IMG/VR virus record: IMGVR_UViG_3300046000_000513
Span: 1 to 20,151 of that record
Reading direction: 5' to 3' (one strand)
Length of the DNA stretch: 20,151 bases
Origin: a virus
Made by a program: the position numbers and the translations under genes. The notes under the pieces were generated by a model. The model had not been told where the DNA came from. It saw only the letters and a program-made list of their open reading frames with translations, and ran no database searches. Of this stretch, positions 13,989-20,151 are shown piece after piece; positions within the stretch are counted from its first letter, which is position 1, and each line of letters begins with the position of its first letter.

Positions 13989-16715
13989 TTATCGGTCCCT
14001 TAAAGCGGCAATTTGTGAAGATGTTCTACTAGGTGTATTTACTGTTACTGCGCTACCGTATTTAATTCCGTTTACCACATCTGATGCAATCTTTTTTGGG
14101 TCAGCCATATTGACACCTGTAATTGCAATGTTGTTATTGGTTGTAGGCGCAGATTTGGTTGCGTTAGCGGCGGCATTTTTGAAACCAATGTCAGCGTATT
14201 TGTCAGTAGCAGATTTAGATGCTAAAGCCGCCGCATTTGCCTGAGCAGTTTGTAATGAAGCCATCAAAGCCGCTACTTCAGCAAGTTGAGTTTTAAGTAA
14301 CTTAATTTTTTGAGTTGTTGAAACGCTAGTAGCCTCAATAGATTTTTCAAAAGCCTTCATAGCCTCATTAAGAGATTTTTGTAAGGTAGCAGAAGCATCA
14401 GCAAGCGCTTCATCATATTTAGCCTTAGCCGCCGCAAGCGCTTCTTCCATTTTAGCCATAGACTCAGCAATGCGTTCATCACGAACAGTTGCCGCCTCAG
14501 TCATAGCCTTCAAATAATCAGCGTTAGCCTCAGCCATGCTTGTTTTAAGTTCAGCATCTACTTCAGCCAAAGAATTTTTTAGGTCAATTGCTACTTGGTC
14601 ATAAGCCTCACGCAATTGAGATGTAGCCAGGTTAGCGCCGTTATTCATAGACTTAGCAAGTGAGTCTAAACCTGTGTCTTGAATACTTTCCAAATCCATA
14701 AAAGTTTCTTGAATAACTTTTTGTTGTTCTGGCGTTGCCTTTTTAAGTTCATTTATCATGTCTAAGCCAGCAGTAGGGCCAGCCTTTACTACTTCTTCAA
14801 TAAATGTTTGTGCATAACCTTGCCCTGATAGAAAAGCCGCACCTTCTTGTAGCGCTTTAGCATCTGCTAATTGCTTCTTCATTGACTCTAAAAAGCCGCC
14901 AGATGTCTTGCCTTTGAATAAATCAGAAATACTAAACGCCGCACCCGTAGCAAATGCCCCACGCAAACGGTCAATAGATTGCTGAATAATAGACATTTGT
15001 TTGTCAGCCGCTTGCTTAGTCAGGTCAGCGCGTTTCTTATCTGCGTCAGCGCGTAGGCTTGTTAATTTCTCTTGAAGGTTAGCCTCAATGTCTTTAACTT
15101 TTGCAGAATAATCTTTTGCAATGTCAATAAGTTCTTTGGCATTGTCTTTGCGTATTTCTATTTGTGCTTTAGCGTAATCTTTTTCAGCATCAGCAATTTG
15201 TTCTGCGTATCTTTCTCTTGCTTTTAACATGTCCTCATCAAAAGCAGTTTGAGCCTTTTTGATAGCCTCTAAATCTTTAGTAGATACGCCGCCGCCTTTG
15301 CCTTTGCCAGCGCCTTTGTCTTTAACACCTTGGGTTGCATTGTTTACTTTATCTGCGGTTGTGCCTGCTTGCTTACCAACTTTATCCAAGGTTGCGATAA
15401 GGCCAGTTGCTTTCTTAGCCGCGCTATCAGCAAAATCAGAAATGCCATTTAAGCCGCCATTTATCATGTCTAAAGCGCCTTTAGCGTATTTACCCACTCC
15501 AGGTAATTTGGATAAAGCGCCTAAAAATAATCTCATAGGTCCTGTTACTATTTTAAGTATTGCTTCAAATACTTGCCCAACCATAGGCACAATAGAAGCA
15601 AAAGCCTTGATAGCAACTTTGGCTACAGAAATAATTACATTGCGAAATGTTTCACTGCGTTTCCATAGAGTTGCAATGCCAGCCGCAAGTAGAGCAACGG
15701 CTGTAATAATAAGGCCAATAGGGTTTGCTTTTGTTACTGCTGTCCAAACTTTAGTAGCGATTGTTGCCGCGTTAATAGCCAATGTGTAAACACCCCAGAT
15801 AACAGCGCCAGCCGCTAAGACCGCGCCAAATGTTGCAACTGCTGTGGAGTTTTCTTTGAGAAATTTTCCTACTGCTTTAAGAACAGGGACAATTCCAAAT
15901 TCCATAACTTTTAGAAGTGCGTTAAATACAGGAAGCAAGCCTTGACCAATTGCAACCTTAGCGTTATCCATTTCTGCGGCAACGCGGCGCATAGTGTTAG
16001 CGGTTCCTCCTGCGGTGCGGTCATAATCGCCTTGTTGTCTAGCAGTATCTTTCATAATCAATGCGTAAGCCGCTTGCGCTTTAGCCGCAGGGTCTAGCGC
16101 TTCTTTAGTATTTTTAATAAGCCCAAGAGATAAAGCCTCAGTTTTTAAGCGAGTTTCAGAAAGAACAGAACCAAACTTTTTCATAGGTTCTGTTTCACCA
16201 GATAAACCAGAACGCAAAGCCTGTAATGCGTCATCAACAGGCATATCATTGAATGAAGCCATATCAACGGCAAGTTCAGTTAATGATTTAGCAAAATTCT
16301 TTGTATCGCCTTCACCAAGGCCAAATGCGTCAAACAAGTTACCAAAAGTTCCAACGGCAGTAAGCGCACTACGCTCTGACATACCAAAATTAGCAGTTGC
16401 GCCAGCCGCCCATTCTTCAATTTCTTTAGAGTTATTGCCAAAGACAACGCCCACTTTAGAAAGTGCTTCAGCCGTATTTGATGCCGCCATAATTGATTCT
16501 TTAGCAAAAGAAACAACTTGGGTAGCGGCAAATGTGGCTCCCATAGCCGCGCCTACTCTTTTAAGATTGCCTACAAAAGAACTCATTTTGTTGCTTGTTG
16601 TAGCAACGGTTCCGTCTAAACCTTTAAGAGATGCCTCAGCCTGCGCCATTCCTGCTTTAAGTTGAGATACATCTGCTTGAAGTTGGACCAGGATTGGTGG
16701 GATTGATGATGCCAT
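13989..16715 (-). CDS. Tail tape measure protein
   Basis: A 908-residue tape measure protein that sets tail length and is probably ejected with the DNA. Residues 1-260 hold the conserved helical start with LSKVGVVFGNNSKEIEEWA and LQALRSGLSGETEPMKKFG. Two membrane-like helices lie at about 293-313 and 333-351, then a GAGKGKGGG linker (about 468-476) and long coiled coils to about 850. By the rule of about 0.15 nm per residue the tail would be near 135 nm. The ATG (16713-16715) follows a GGGGATAAGGA box. The gene is downstream of the chaperones and the gp10-like gene. It is the largest gene in the window and rules out a short-tailed podovirus. Confidence 0.95.
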   Translation of the reverse strand: MASSIPPILVQLQADVSQLKAGMAQAEASLKGLDGTVATTSNKMSSFVGNLKRVGAAMGATFAATQVVSFAKESIMAASNTAEALSKVGVVFGNNSKEIEEWAAGATANFGMSERSALTAVGTFGNLFDAFGLGEGDTKNFAKSLTELAVDMASFNDMPVDDALQALRSGLSGETEPMKKFGSVLSETRLKTEALSLGLIKNTKEALDPAAKAQAAYALIMKDTARQQGDYDRTAGGTANTMRRVAAEMDNAKVAIGQGLLPVFNALLKVMEFGIVPVLKAVGKFLKENSTAVATFGAVLAAGAVIWGVYTLAINAATIATKVWTAVTKANPIGLIITAVALLAAGIATLWKRSETFRNVIISVAKVAIKAFASIVPMVGQVFEAILKIVTGPMRLFLGALSKLPGVGKYAKGALDMINGGLNGISDFADSAAKKATGLIATLDKVGKQAGTTADKVNNATQGVKDKGAGKGKGGGVSTKDLEAIKKAQTAFDEDMLKARERYAEQIADAEKDYAKAQIEIRKDNAKELIDIAKDYSAKVKDIEANLQEKLTSLRADADKKRADLTKQAADKQMSIIQQSIDRLRGAFATGAAFSISDLFKGKTSGGFLESMKKQLADAKALQEGAAFLSGQGYAQTFIEEVVKAGPTAGLDMINELKKATPEQQKVIQETFMDLESIQDTGLDSLAKSMNNGANLATSQLREAYDQVAIDLKNSLAEVDAELKTSMAEANADYLKAMTEAATVRDERIAESMAKMEEALAAAKAKYDEALADASATLQKSLNEAMKAFEKSIEATSVSTTQKIKLLKTQLAEVAALMASLQTAQANAAALASKSATDKYADIGFKNAAANATKSAPTTNNNIAITGVNMADPKKIASDVVNGIKYGSAVTVNTPSRTSSQIAALRDR

Positions 16716-16718
16716 TCC

Positions 16719-17150
16719 TTATCCCCTCAGTTTAGATGCAAGTGCAAGTGTAAAGGTTCTAGACAATTTCCCACTGTCTTTCAGTGAGTTAGCCGCAGGA
16801 CCTAAGAATGGATATTTTACGCCAGGTTTCCAATTAGGGCCGCCTAATTCAACATGACGGGCGTAAGACATTGTTGCACTAACTTCAGCAATGTAAGTGC
16901 CAAATCCGTAACGGGATTGCGTTGTAATAGAACGGCGCAAATTACCTGTTACAACATTTGGGCCAGGGCCGCCAGAACGCGGTTCTCCTTTTTTATGTGT
17001 GCCAGTGTTGGCATTTATTTTTGCCTGCCGTTCAACAGCCAAACCAGTTATGGTAATTGCGTATTGCGCGGCTTTTTCATATTGGTCCTCTGTAGCATCA
17101 AAGCCTGCAAGCACTTGGGCTAGATTAGTAATACGGACTGAACCTGCCAT
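16719..17150 (-). CDS. HK97 gp10-like head-tail/tail component
   Basis: A 143-residue protein with the HK97-gp10-like pattern: a helical N-terminus, TGNLRRSI (about residues 67-74), then a beta strand before YARHVELGGPNW and PFLGPAANSL near the end. The family normally sits between the head-tail connectors and the tail tube gene and helps close the tail terminus. Here it lies between the second chaperone frame and the tape measure, an unusual place. The ATG overlaps the chaperone stop by one base (TAATG). The family call is good; whether it works at the connector or as a tape-measure partner is not known. Confidence 0.8.
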   Translation of the reverse strand: MAGSVRITNLAQVLAGFDATEDQYEKAAQYAITITGLAVERQAKINANTGTHKKGEPRSGGPGPNVVTGNLRRSITTQSRYGFGTYIAEVSATMSYARHVELGGPNWKPGVKYPFLGPAANSLKDSGKLSRTFTLALASKLRG

Positions 17151-17700
17151 TACTCACCTCTAGACCTGTCTGCCTTTACGCTCTCTACAGTATTAGCAAT
17201 TGCTAATAACCAATCTGCCGTTCCTGCTGGAAGATTATCTACCTGTTCTGGTGTCCACCCAAAGCGGTCAGCCATATTAAAGTAATACATCTGTTCATCA
17301 GGATATTCAAACGCTTCATGGCGTTCTCCACCCTCCAAAATCCACTTTAGGCGTTGGAGTTGCCTGAAAGCGCTTTTGGGTCTGCCTCTGTTTCTGGTGT
17401 TTCAGCCAGGTTAGGAAACAAAAACTTCTGAGCATCTTTAGTTTCATCAACTAAAGCGTCATAATCTTTCATTTCTAATTCATCAAGATTGTCAATTTTA
17501 ATTGCTGGAATAAGAAAATCAAATGACCAATCTTCAACAAGCATTGCAATAAGAGCATCACCTAAAGCAAGAGCGCGTGATAAATCGCCGCCTTCTACTT
17601 CTGCTGATTTAAGAACGCGCTTACGGTCTTTAACGCGTAGTGAAGATGGGTCTTTCAATGTAACTGTTGCGCCTGATGGCAGTGTAACTTTTTTTGACAT
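17150..17700 (-). CDS. Tail assembly chaperone, -1 frameshift fusion (G-GT type)
   Basis: The longer product of the chaperone pair. Translation starts at 17700 and reads the first frame through codon 109 (AAA, 17374-17376); a -1 slip on CCCAAAA (17374-17380) moves into the second frame, which stays open to 17150, giving 183 residues. The second part continues SAFRQLQRLKWILEGGE and then EAFEYPDEQMYYFNMADRFG, similar in type to second chaperone frames of other siphophages. Without frameshifting the second frame has only a TTG candidate start (17336-17338) and no box, which argues that it is reached by slippage. In phage lambda the GT fusion binds the tape measure and tail tube; here the tape measure follows one gene later. 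Confidence 0.85.
17347..17700 (-). CDS. Tail assembly chaperone, short form (G-type)
   Basis: A 117-residue protein, the normal product of the chaperone pair. The ATG (17698-17700) follows an AGGAGG box 6 bases upstream in a 108-base leader. The start VTLPSGATVTLKDPSSLRV resembles the first frames of actinophage chaperones; the body is helical and acidic (DNLDELEMKDYDALVDETKD). The last 8 residues (ALSGNSNA) lie past the slippery site and are unique to this form. It sits between tail tube and tape measure. It coats the tape measure during tail assembly. Confidence 0.85.
   Translation of the reverse strand: MSKKVTLPSGATVTLKDPSSLRVKDRKRVLKSAEVEGGDLSRALALGDALIAMLVEDWSFDFLIPAIKIDNLDELEMKDYDALVDETKDAQKFLFPNLAETPETEADPKALSGNSNA
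17374..17380 (-). other. Programmed -1 ribosomal frameshift site CCCAAAA
   Basis: On the minus strand the heptamer C CCA AAA fits the X-XXY-YYZ rule in the reading frame of the short chaperone (codons CCA and AAA), so both tRNAs can re-pair one base back. A purine-rich AGAGG lies 5-9 bases upstream, a possible internal Shine-Dalgarno stimulator. No stem is evident in the first 30 bases downstream. The site is 26 bases from the short form's stop codon. Confidence 0.85.
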
Positions 17701-17725
17701 TTTGCCTCCTAATAGTTTGCCTTCC

Positions 17726-17735
17726 TTACATCATA
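17726..17735 (-). promoter_or_regulatory. Candidate -10 promoter box (TATGATGTAA), second copy
   Basis: Exact repeat of the decamer at 5325-5334, located 26 bases upstream of the chaperone ATG and just after the CTCCTTTT end of the nested hairpin (17745-17799). TATGAT matches a -10 hexamer in five of six positions. A -35 box would fall inside the hairpin and no TTGACA-like sequence is seen there. It might give a separate transcript of the chaperone and tape-measure genes. Confidence 0.4.
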
Positions 17736-17739
17736 ACTT

Positions 17740-17799
17740 AAAAGGAGTAGATGGGCGGGATAGCGGGAAGGCGTTCGCTATCAACCAACCCATCTACTC
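17740..17799 (-). terminator. Nested hairpin with T-run between tail tube and chaperone genes
   Basis: On the minus strand GAGTAGATGGG (17789-17799) pairs perfectly with CCCATCTACTC (17745-17755), 11 base pairs. Inside it, GATAGCG (17776-17782) pairs with CGCTATC (17759-17765), 7 base pairs. The outer right arm is followed by C and TTTT (17740-17743). It could be a partial terminator that lets most transcripts stop after the abundant tail tube gene, or an mRNA-stabilising 3' structure. The T-run is short, so read-through to the chaperones is likely. No gene lies in 17701-17808. Confidence 0.65.
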
Positions 17800-17808
17800 T
17801 GGAACTAT

Positions 17809-18795
17809 TTAGGCGTATGTGCCAGATGCTTTAGCGTTCTGGAGAACCCACTTAATAGGTGAGAAACCGCCAGTTGAACCTGCATCTGTTGTATTGCCTT
17901 GACCGTTAAGGTCAATTGTTACTTGAACAAAATCTTCCCCACGCTCAATTACTGCGGCTGTGTAAGCACCCTTAGTAATTGTTGCTTGGATTTGAACTGC
18001 CGCCGCTCCTGCGCCGTAAGCCCAATTCAGAACAATTGCTGGTTGTGAGTTGCTTAGAAAGCGAGTTAGTTCTGTGTCATCTTCCATAATGAATGTAATT
18101 TTGCCCATAACTTCAATAGGACCAAGGAAGATGTTGTAAGGATTTTGTGTGCTTGAAATGCCGTAAACAGGTGTCACATTGCGCTTCATGTCAATGTTGC
18201 CTGTCATTGCATTAGACACTGCTGAACCACCGATTGAAACAGTGCCACGCCATACTGGTGTAGGAAGAACTGTTGAGAATGATGGTGTTGGGTCTGAAAC
18301 TGCTGTTGATGCCCAACCAGTTGTCTTTGTGTCATATTCCAACATGCCGTCTGCGTTGAACTTCAATGAGAAGTCTGAGAACTGGCAACCTGGGTATGAG
18401 CGAACATCTGCGGCATAGAAGTCAGTCAATGTGTAAGAAATTGGCTGGTCATCTGCGCCTGATACAAGGCTGTTCTTTAGAGAAATTGTGTGTGTATATG
18501 GTGCTGATGCGCCTGTAGTTGCAACTGAACCTAAAAGACCAGCAAGCCCATAACCGATTGTGTCAGCGAATACTGCGCCGCCAAAATCTACAGTTGAGCG
18601 TGTGCGCCCTGGAATGTAGTTGTAATTAACAACATTGGAACCGCGTAGCCCTGTGTCATAGAGCGGGTCAATGATGTCTTGTGGTTTTAGACTGTCTTTT
18701 GCTACTGGAATAAAATCTGTTGGTGCAACTATTGTTCCCTTAGTAACTTCTTTAGCAATACCAAGGTAGGACCTAACGGATTGTTGAACGGACAT
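17809..18795 (-). CDS. Major tail tube protein
   Basis: A 328-residue tail tube protein. The opening (YLGIAKEVTKGTIVAPTDFI) and the block DFGGAVFADTIGYGLAGLLG fit the Phage_tube_2-like family, followed by PYTHTISLKNS, SYTLTDFYAADVRSYPGCQF and LKFNADGMLEYDTKTTGW, and a second beta-domain ending VQVTIDLNGQG. It follows the tail terminator and a 71-residue gene and precedes the chaperones, which is the standard place. The ATG (18793-18795) overlaps the upstream stop by one base. As the tube subunit it will be among the most abundant virion proteins. The hairpin after it may raise its expression relative to downstream genes. Confidence 0.9.
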   Translation of the reverse strand: MSVQQSVRSYLGIAKEVTKGTIVAPTDFIPVAKDSLKPQDIIDPLYDTGLRGSNVVNYNYIPGRTRSTVDFGGAVFADTIGYGLAGLLGSVATTGASAPYTHTISLKNSLVSGADDQPISYTLTDFYAADVRSYPGCQFSDFSLKFNADGMLEYDTKTTGWASTAVSDPTPSFSTVLPTPVWRGTVSIGGSAVSNAMTGNIDMKRNVTPVYGISSTQNPYNIFLGPIEVMGKITFIMEDDTELTRFLSNSQPAIVLNWAYGAGAAAVQIQATITKGAYTAAVIERGEDFVQVTIDLNGQGNTTDAGSTGGFSPIKWVLQNAKASGTYA

Positions 18796-19010
18796 TACTT
18801 CACCTCTTTAGCGATTGTGTCTGACGCGGCAGACTGAGTTGTTGTGGTTTCTAGTTTTGGTGCTGTTGTAAATGATGGCTTAGCCTCTCCACCAACTGTG
18901 AAGTCAGGGTGACTAAAACCTTCTGGTGCGTCAATCACATCACCTGGTTTTACAGTGGTTCCAAGTGAAGGAAACACTCTTTCTTCTGTTCCTTTGTATG
19001 TTACTTTCAT
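18795..19010 (-). CDS. Small protein between tail terminator and tube genes
   Basis: A 71-residue protein. I start at ATG 19008-19010, 4 bases after TAGGAGA; a longer form from 19046 would overlap the tail terminator gene and add 12 basic residues with no box. It has a short beta domain (MKVTYKGTEERVFPSLGTTV, then KPGDVIDAPEGFSHPDF) and an unstructured Thr/Lys-rich end. Short proteins with an N-terminal KV-x-Y-x-G strand are common in this slot in actinophages and are of unknown function; a connector-chaperone role is possible. Confidence 0.75.
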   Translation of the reverse strand: MKVTYKGTEERVFPSLGTTVKPGDVIDAPEGFSHPDFTVGGEAKPSFTTAPKLETTTTQSAASDTIAKEVK

Positions 19011-19017
19011 GTTTCTC

Positions 19018-19518
19018 CTATGCTTGGACCATCTGTGTGACATCAAATTCTAGTTCAGCAAAAATATCTGTGGCTCCTTCACCTTCTGCTGTTGCGGGTT
19101 CGCCGTAACGCGCAGTGATGATTGGCTCAGCACCTTGCCAAACTAAGTTGCCGCTTTCATCACCAAAATTGTGATTAGAGCGCAACCGTTCTTTAATGTT
19201 GTCTATAAGGGTATCAAAATCAGCCATTACATCTTGTGAGTTTATGTGCATTGAATGGCAATAGACCTGAAGAATTACGGTGTAATCCACGCGCTTCCAA
19301 CCGCTAGTAGCACCACCAATTGCTAAACGGGTTTCATTTTCTGATGCGATAAATACAACAACTGCACTGCGGGTCATTTGTCCTGGTTGTGCATTTACTT
19401 GAAAATCAATGCGCTTAGGAAAAGAAGTAAAGACTTGATTGAGTGAAACAATAGGCGGGTTGTAAATAAAATCTGAAAGTTGAGCGCGAACGGCAGAACG
19501 GCCCGTAAGGTTTGTCAT
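19018..19518 (-). CDS. Tail terminator-like protein
   Basis: A 166-residue alpha/beta protein. The start of the gene reads LTGRSAVRAQLSDFIYNPPI; the centre has SAVVVFIASENETRLAIGG and KRVDYTVILQVYCHS; the later half has a helix DVMADFDTLIDNIKERLRSN and ends FAELEFDVTQMVQA. Layout (helix, central beta strands, amphipathic helix with D-x-L-I-D-N-I, terminal strand) is that of tail terminator proteins (lambda gpU type), which cap the tail tube and join it to the head. Its position, directly upstream of the tube gene and after the connector gene, agrees. ATG overlaps the upstream stop by one base. Confidence 0.75.
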   Translation of the reverse strand: MTNLTGRSAVRAQLSDFIYNPPIVSLNQVFTSFPKRIDFQVNAQPGQMTRSAVVVFIASENETRLAIGGATSGWKRVDYTVILQVYCHSMHINSQDVMADFDTLIDNIKERLRSNHNFGDESGNLVWQGAEPIITARYGEPATAEGEGATDIFAELEFDVTQMVQA

Positions 19519-20151
19519 TATCGGACCCTGCGATACTTACTAACCATATCCAAAGCAAGAGCAACGGAACCTGAATAGCGTTGATTGTTTGCAACATTGG
19601 CTGTTGGCTGTGTAGTTAAATTCATGGTCATTGAACTGTCGCCGCGAGCGCGGATAAATACTGTGGTCATTAAGATTGCGGCTTGCTTTAGAGCGGTTGG
19701 CATATTGCTAAATGCAACTGCGGCGTGGGTATAAACCAAAGGTGTAGCCAAAGTTACGGTGGTATTTCCGTAAACATAATTGGCTGAAACTGTGACTATT
19801 TCAGAATTAGCGCCATCATAAATGTGGTATCTCTCGCCTGGAATAATGCCTGAAGCATCTGTAACTACAAGACTAGAAGCCCCTAGTGTGCCTGTAGCCA
19901 AGGTGTTTACATAGCCGCCTACATAGGTGTATTTGGTGTAGATAACTTGGCCTGGAACGCCTGCTGGACCAAATGCCAATGGGCCTTGTGAAGAATAAGT
20001 TGTTTGGAACTGGCTAAGCGGAACAATTACTTGTTGGTTTTCAAACCAGCATTGTGATGGGTCTGTTAGCGCCTGAAGATTATTAGGCGTTGTGCCGTAG
20101 TAGAAAGACTCTAAGGAAAGAATTGGGTTTACATTTGGGTGTAGCGCATCT
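19518..20151 (-). CDS. Head-tail connector/adaptor protein (5' end cut by window)
   Basis: The frame is open from 19518 to the right edge with no stop, so the gene begins outside the window; at least 210 residues are visible. A TTG at 19977-19979 is not the start, because the frame upstream reads sensibly: HPNVNPILSLESFYYGTTPN, then LQALTDPSQCWFENQQVIVP. The rest has a beta region (GASSLVVTDASGIIPGERYH) and an alpha-helical end with ALKQAAILMTTVFIRARG and VALALDMVSKYRRVR. The C-terminal helix with basic residues and location upstream of the tail terminator fit a head-tail adaptor or completion protein. The role is inferred from position and layout more than from a clear motif. Confidence 0.7.
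   Translation of the reverse strand, partial: DALHPNVNPILSLESFYYGTTPNNLQALTDPSQCWFENQQVIVPLSQFQTTYSSQGPLAFGPAGVPGQVIYTKYTYVGGYVNTLATGTLGASSLVVTDASGIIPGERYHIYDGANSEIVTVSANYVYGNTTVTLATPLVYTHAAVAFSNMPTALKQAAILMTTVFIRARGDSSMTMNLTTQPTANVANNQRYSGSVALALDMVSKYRRVR

Noticed and set aside
15259-15789. Plus-strand 176-codon frame inside the tape measure gene.
   Set aside because: Opposite-strand shadow of an Ala/Lys-rich gene; no start signal and it interrupts nothing.
17150-17338. A separate 62-residue gene starting at TTG 17336-17338.
   Set aside because: No ribosome binding site; the open frame continues upstream to the slippery heptamer and the family pattern begins before the TTG, so it is the second part of a frameshift product.

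Overview
The window is a piece of a tailed double-stranded DNA phage genome, most likely a siphovirus of a low-GC actinobacterium. The reasons: a complete virion tail module (tail terminator, tail tube, frameshifted tail-assembly chaperones, 908-residue tape measure, distal tail protein, tail hub, fibres) with no sheath or contractile baseplate gene; a WhiB-family regulator, which is found only in Actinobacteria and their phages; and visibly AT-rich DNA with AT-leaning codon use. Several accessory virion proteins (glycine-rich fibres, the 123-residue protein at 9088-9459, the DUF6065-like protein at 9492-10193, the Cys-rich lipoprotein) look like those of aquatic (marine, freshwater, cyano-) phages, so an aquatic actinophage is my best reading. 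No host, integrase, tRNA, CRISPR array or insertion sequence is visible.

Layout. Almost everything is on the minus strand, so read it from high to low coordinates. 20151-17809: end of the head-tail connector genes (the first is cut by the window edge), tail terminator, a 71-residue gene and the major tail protein. 17808-17701: a nested hairpin followed by a T-run and a TATGATGTAA box. 17700-13131: tail-assembly chaperones with a canonical -1 slippery heptamer (CCCAAAA), an HK97-gp10-like protein in an unusual place, tape measure and distal tail protein. 13122-7106: fibre and adhesion region, including three glycine-rich paralogues, a DUF6065-like protein and a Siph_Gp37-like hub protein. 7106-5397: lysis region with a membrane coiled-coil protein, a lipoprotein, a two-helix membrane protein, a CHAP endolysin and a small holin-like protein. 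5396-5298: a second hairpin/T-run/TATGATGTAA module. 5297-3798: a small HTH-like gene, a DUF6378-like gene and a calcineurin-like phosphoesterase. 3214-3801: the only plus-strand gene, a proteasome beta/HslV-like Ntn-hydrolase. 3081-1: a tightly overlapping leftward operon with a possible single-strand-DNA-binding or recombination protein, four small genes, a Cas4/RecB-like Fe-S nuclease, WhiB, an unknown, and the first 27 codons of a winged-helix replication-type protein.

How they fit together. The right three quarters builds and releases the virion; the left quarter handles DNA replication or recombination and host transcription. The divergent gap at 3082-3213 separates the proteasome-like gene from the DNA operon, and the convergent stop codons at 3798-3801 abut its other side. 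The most unusual points are the phage proteasome-like gene, the repeated hairpin-plus-TATGATGTAA module at two operon junctions, the textbook -1 frameshift site, the different domain order in one of three adhesin paralogues, and a spanin-like pair in a phage whose WhiB points to a single-membrane host.
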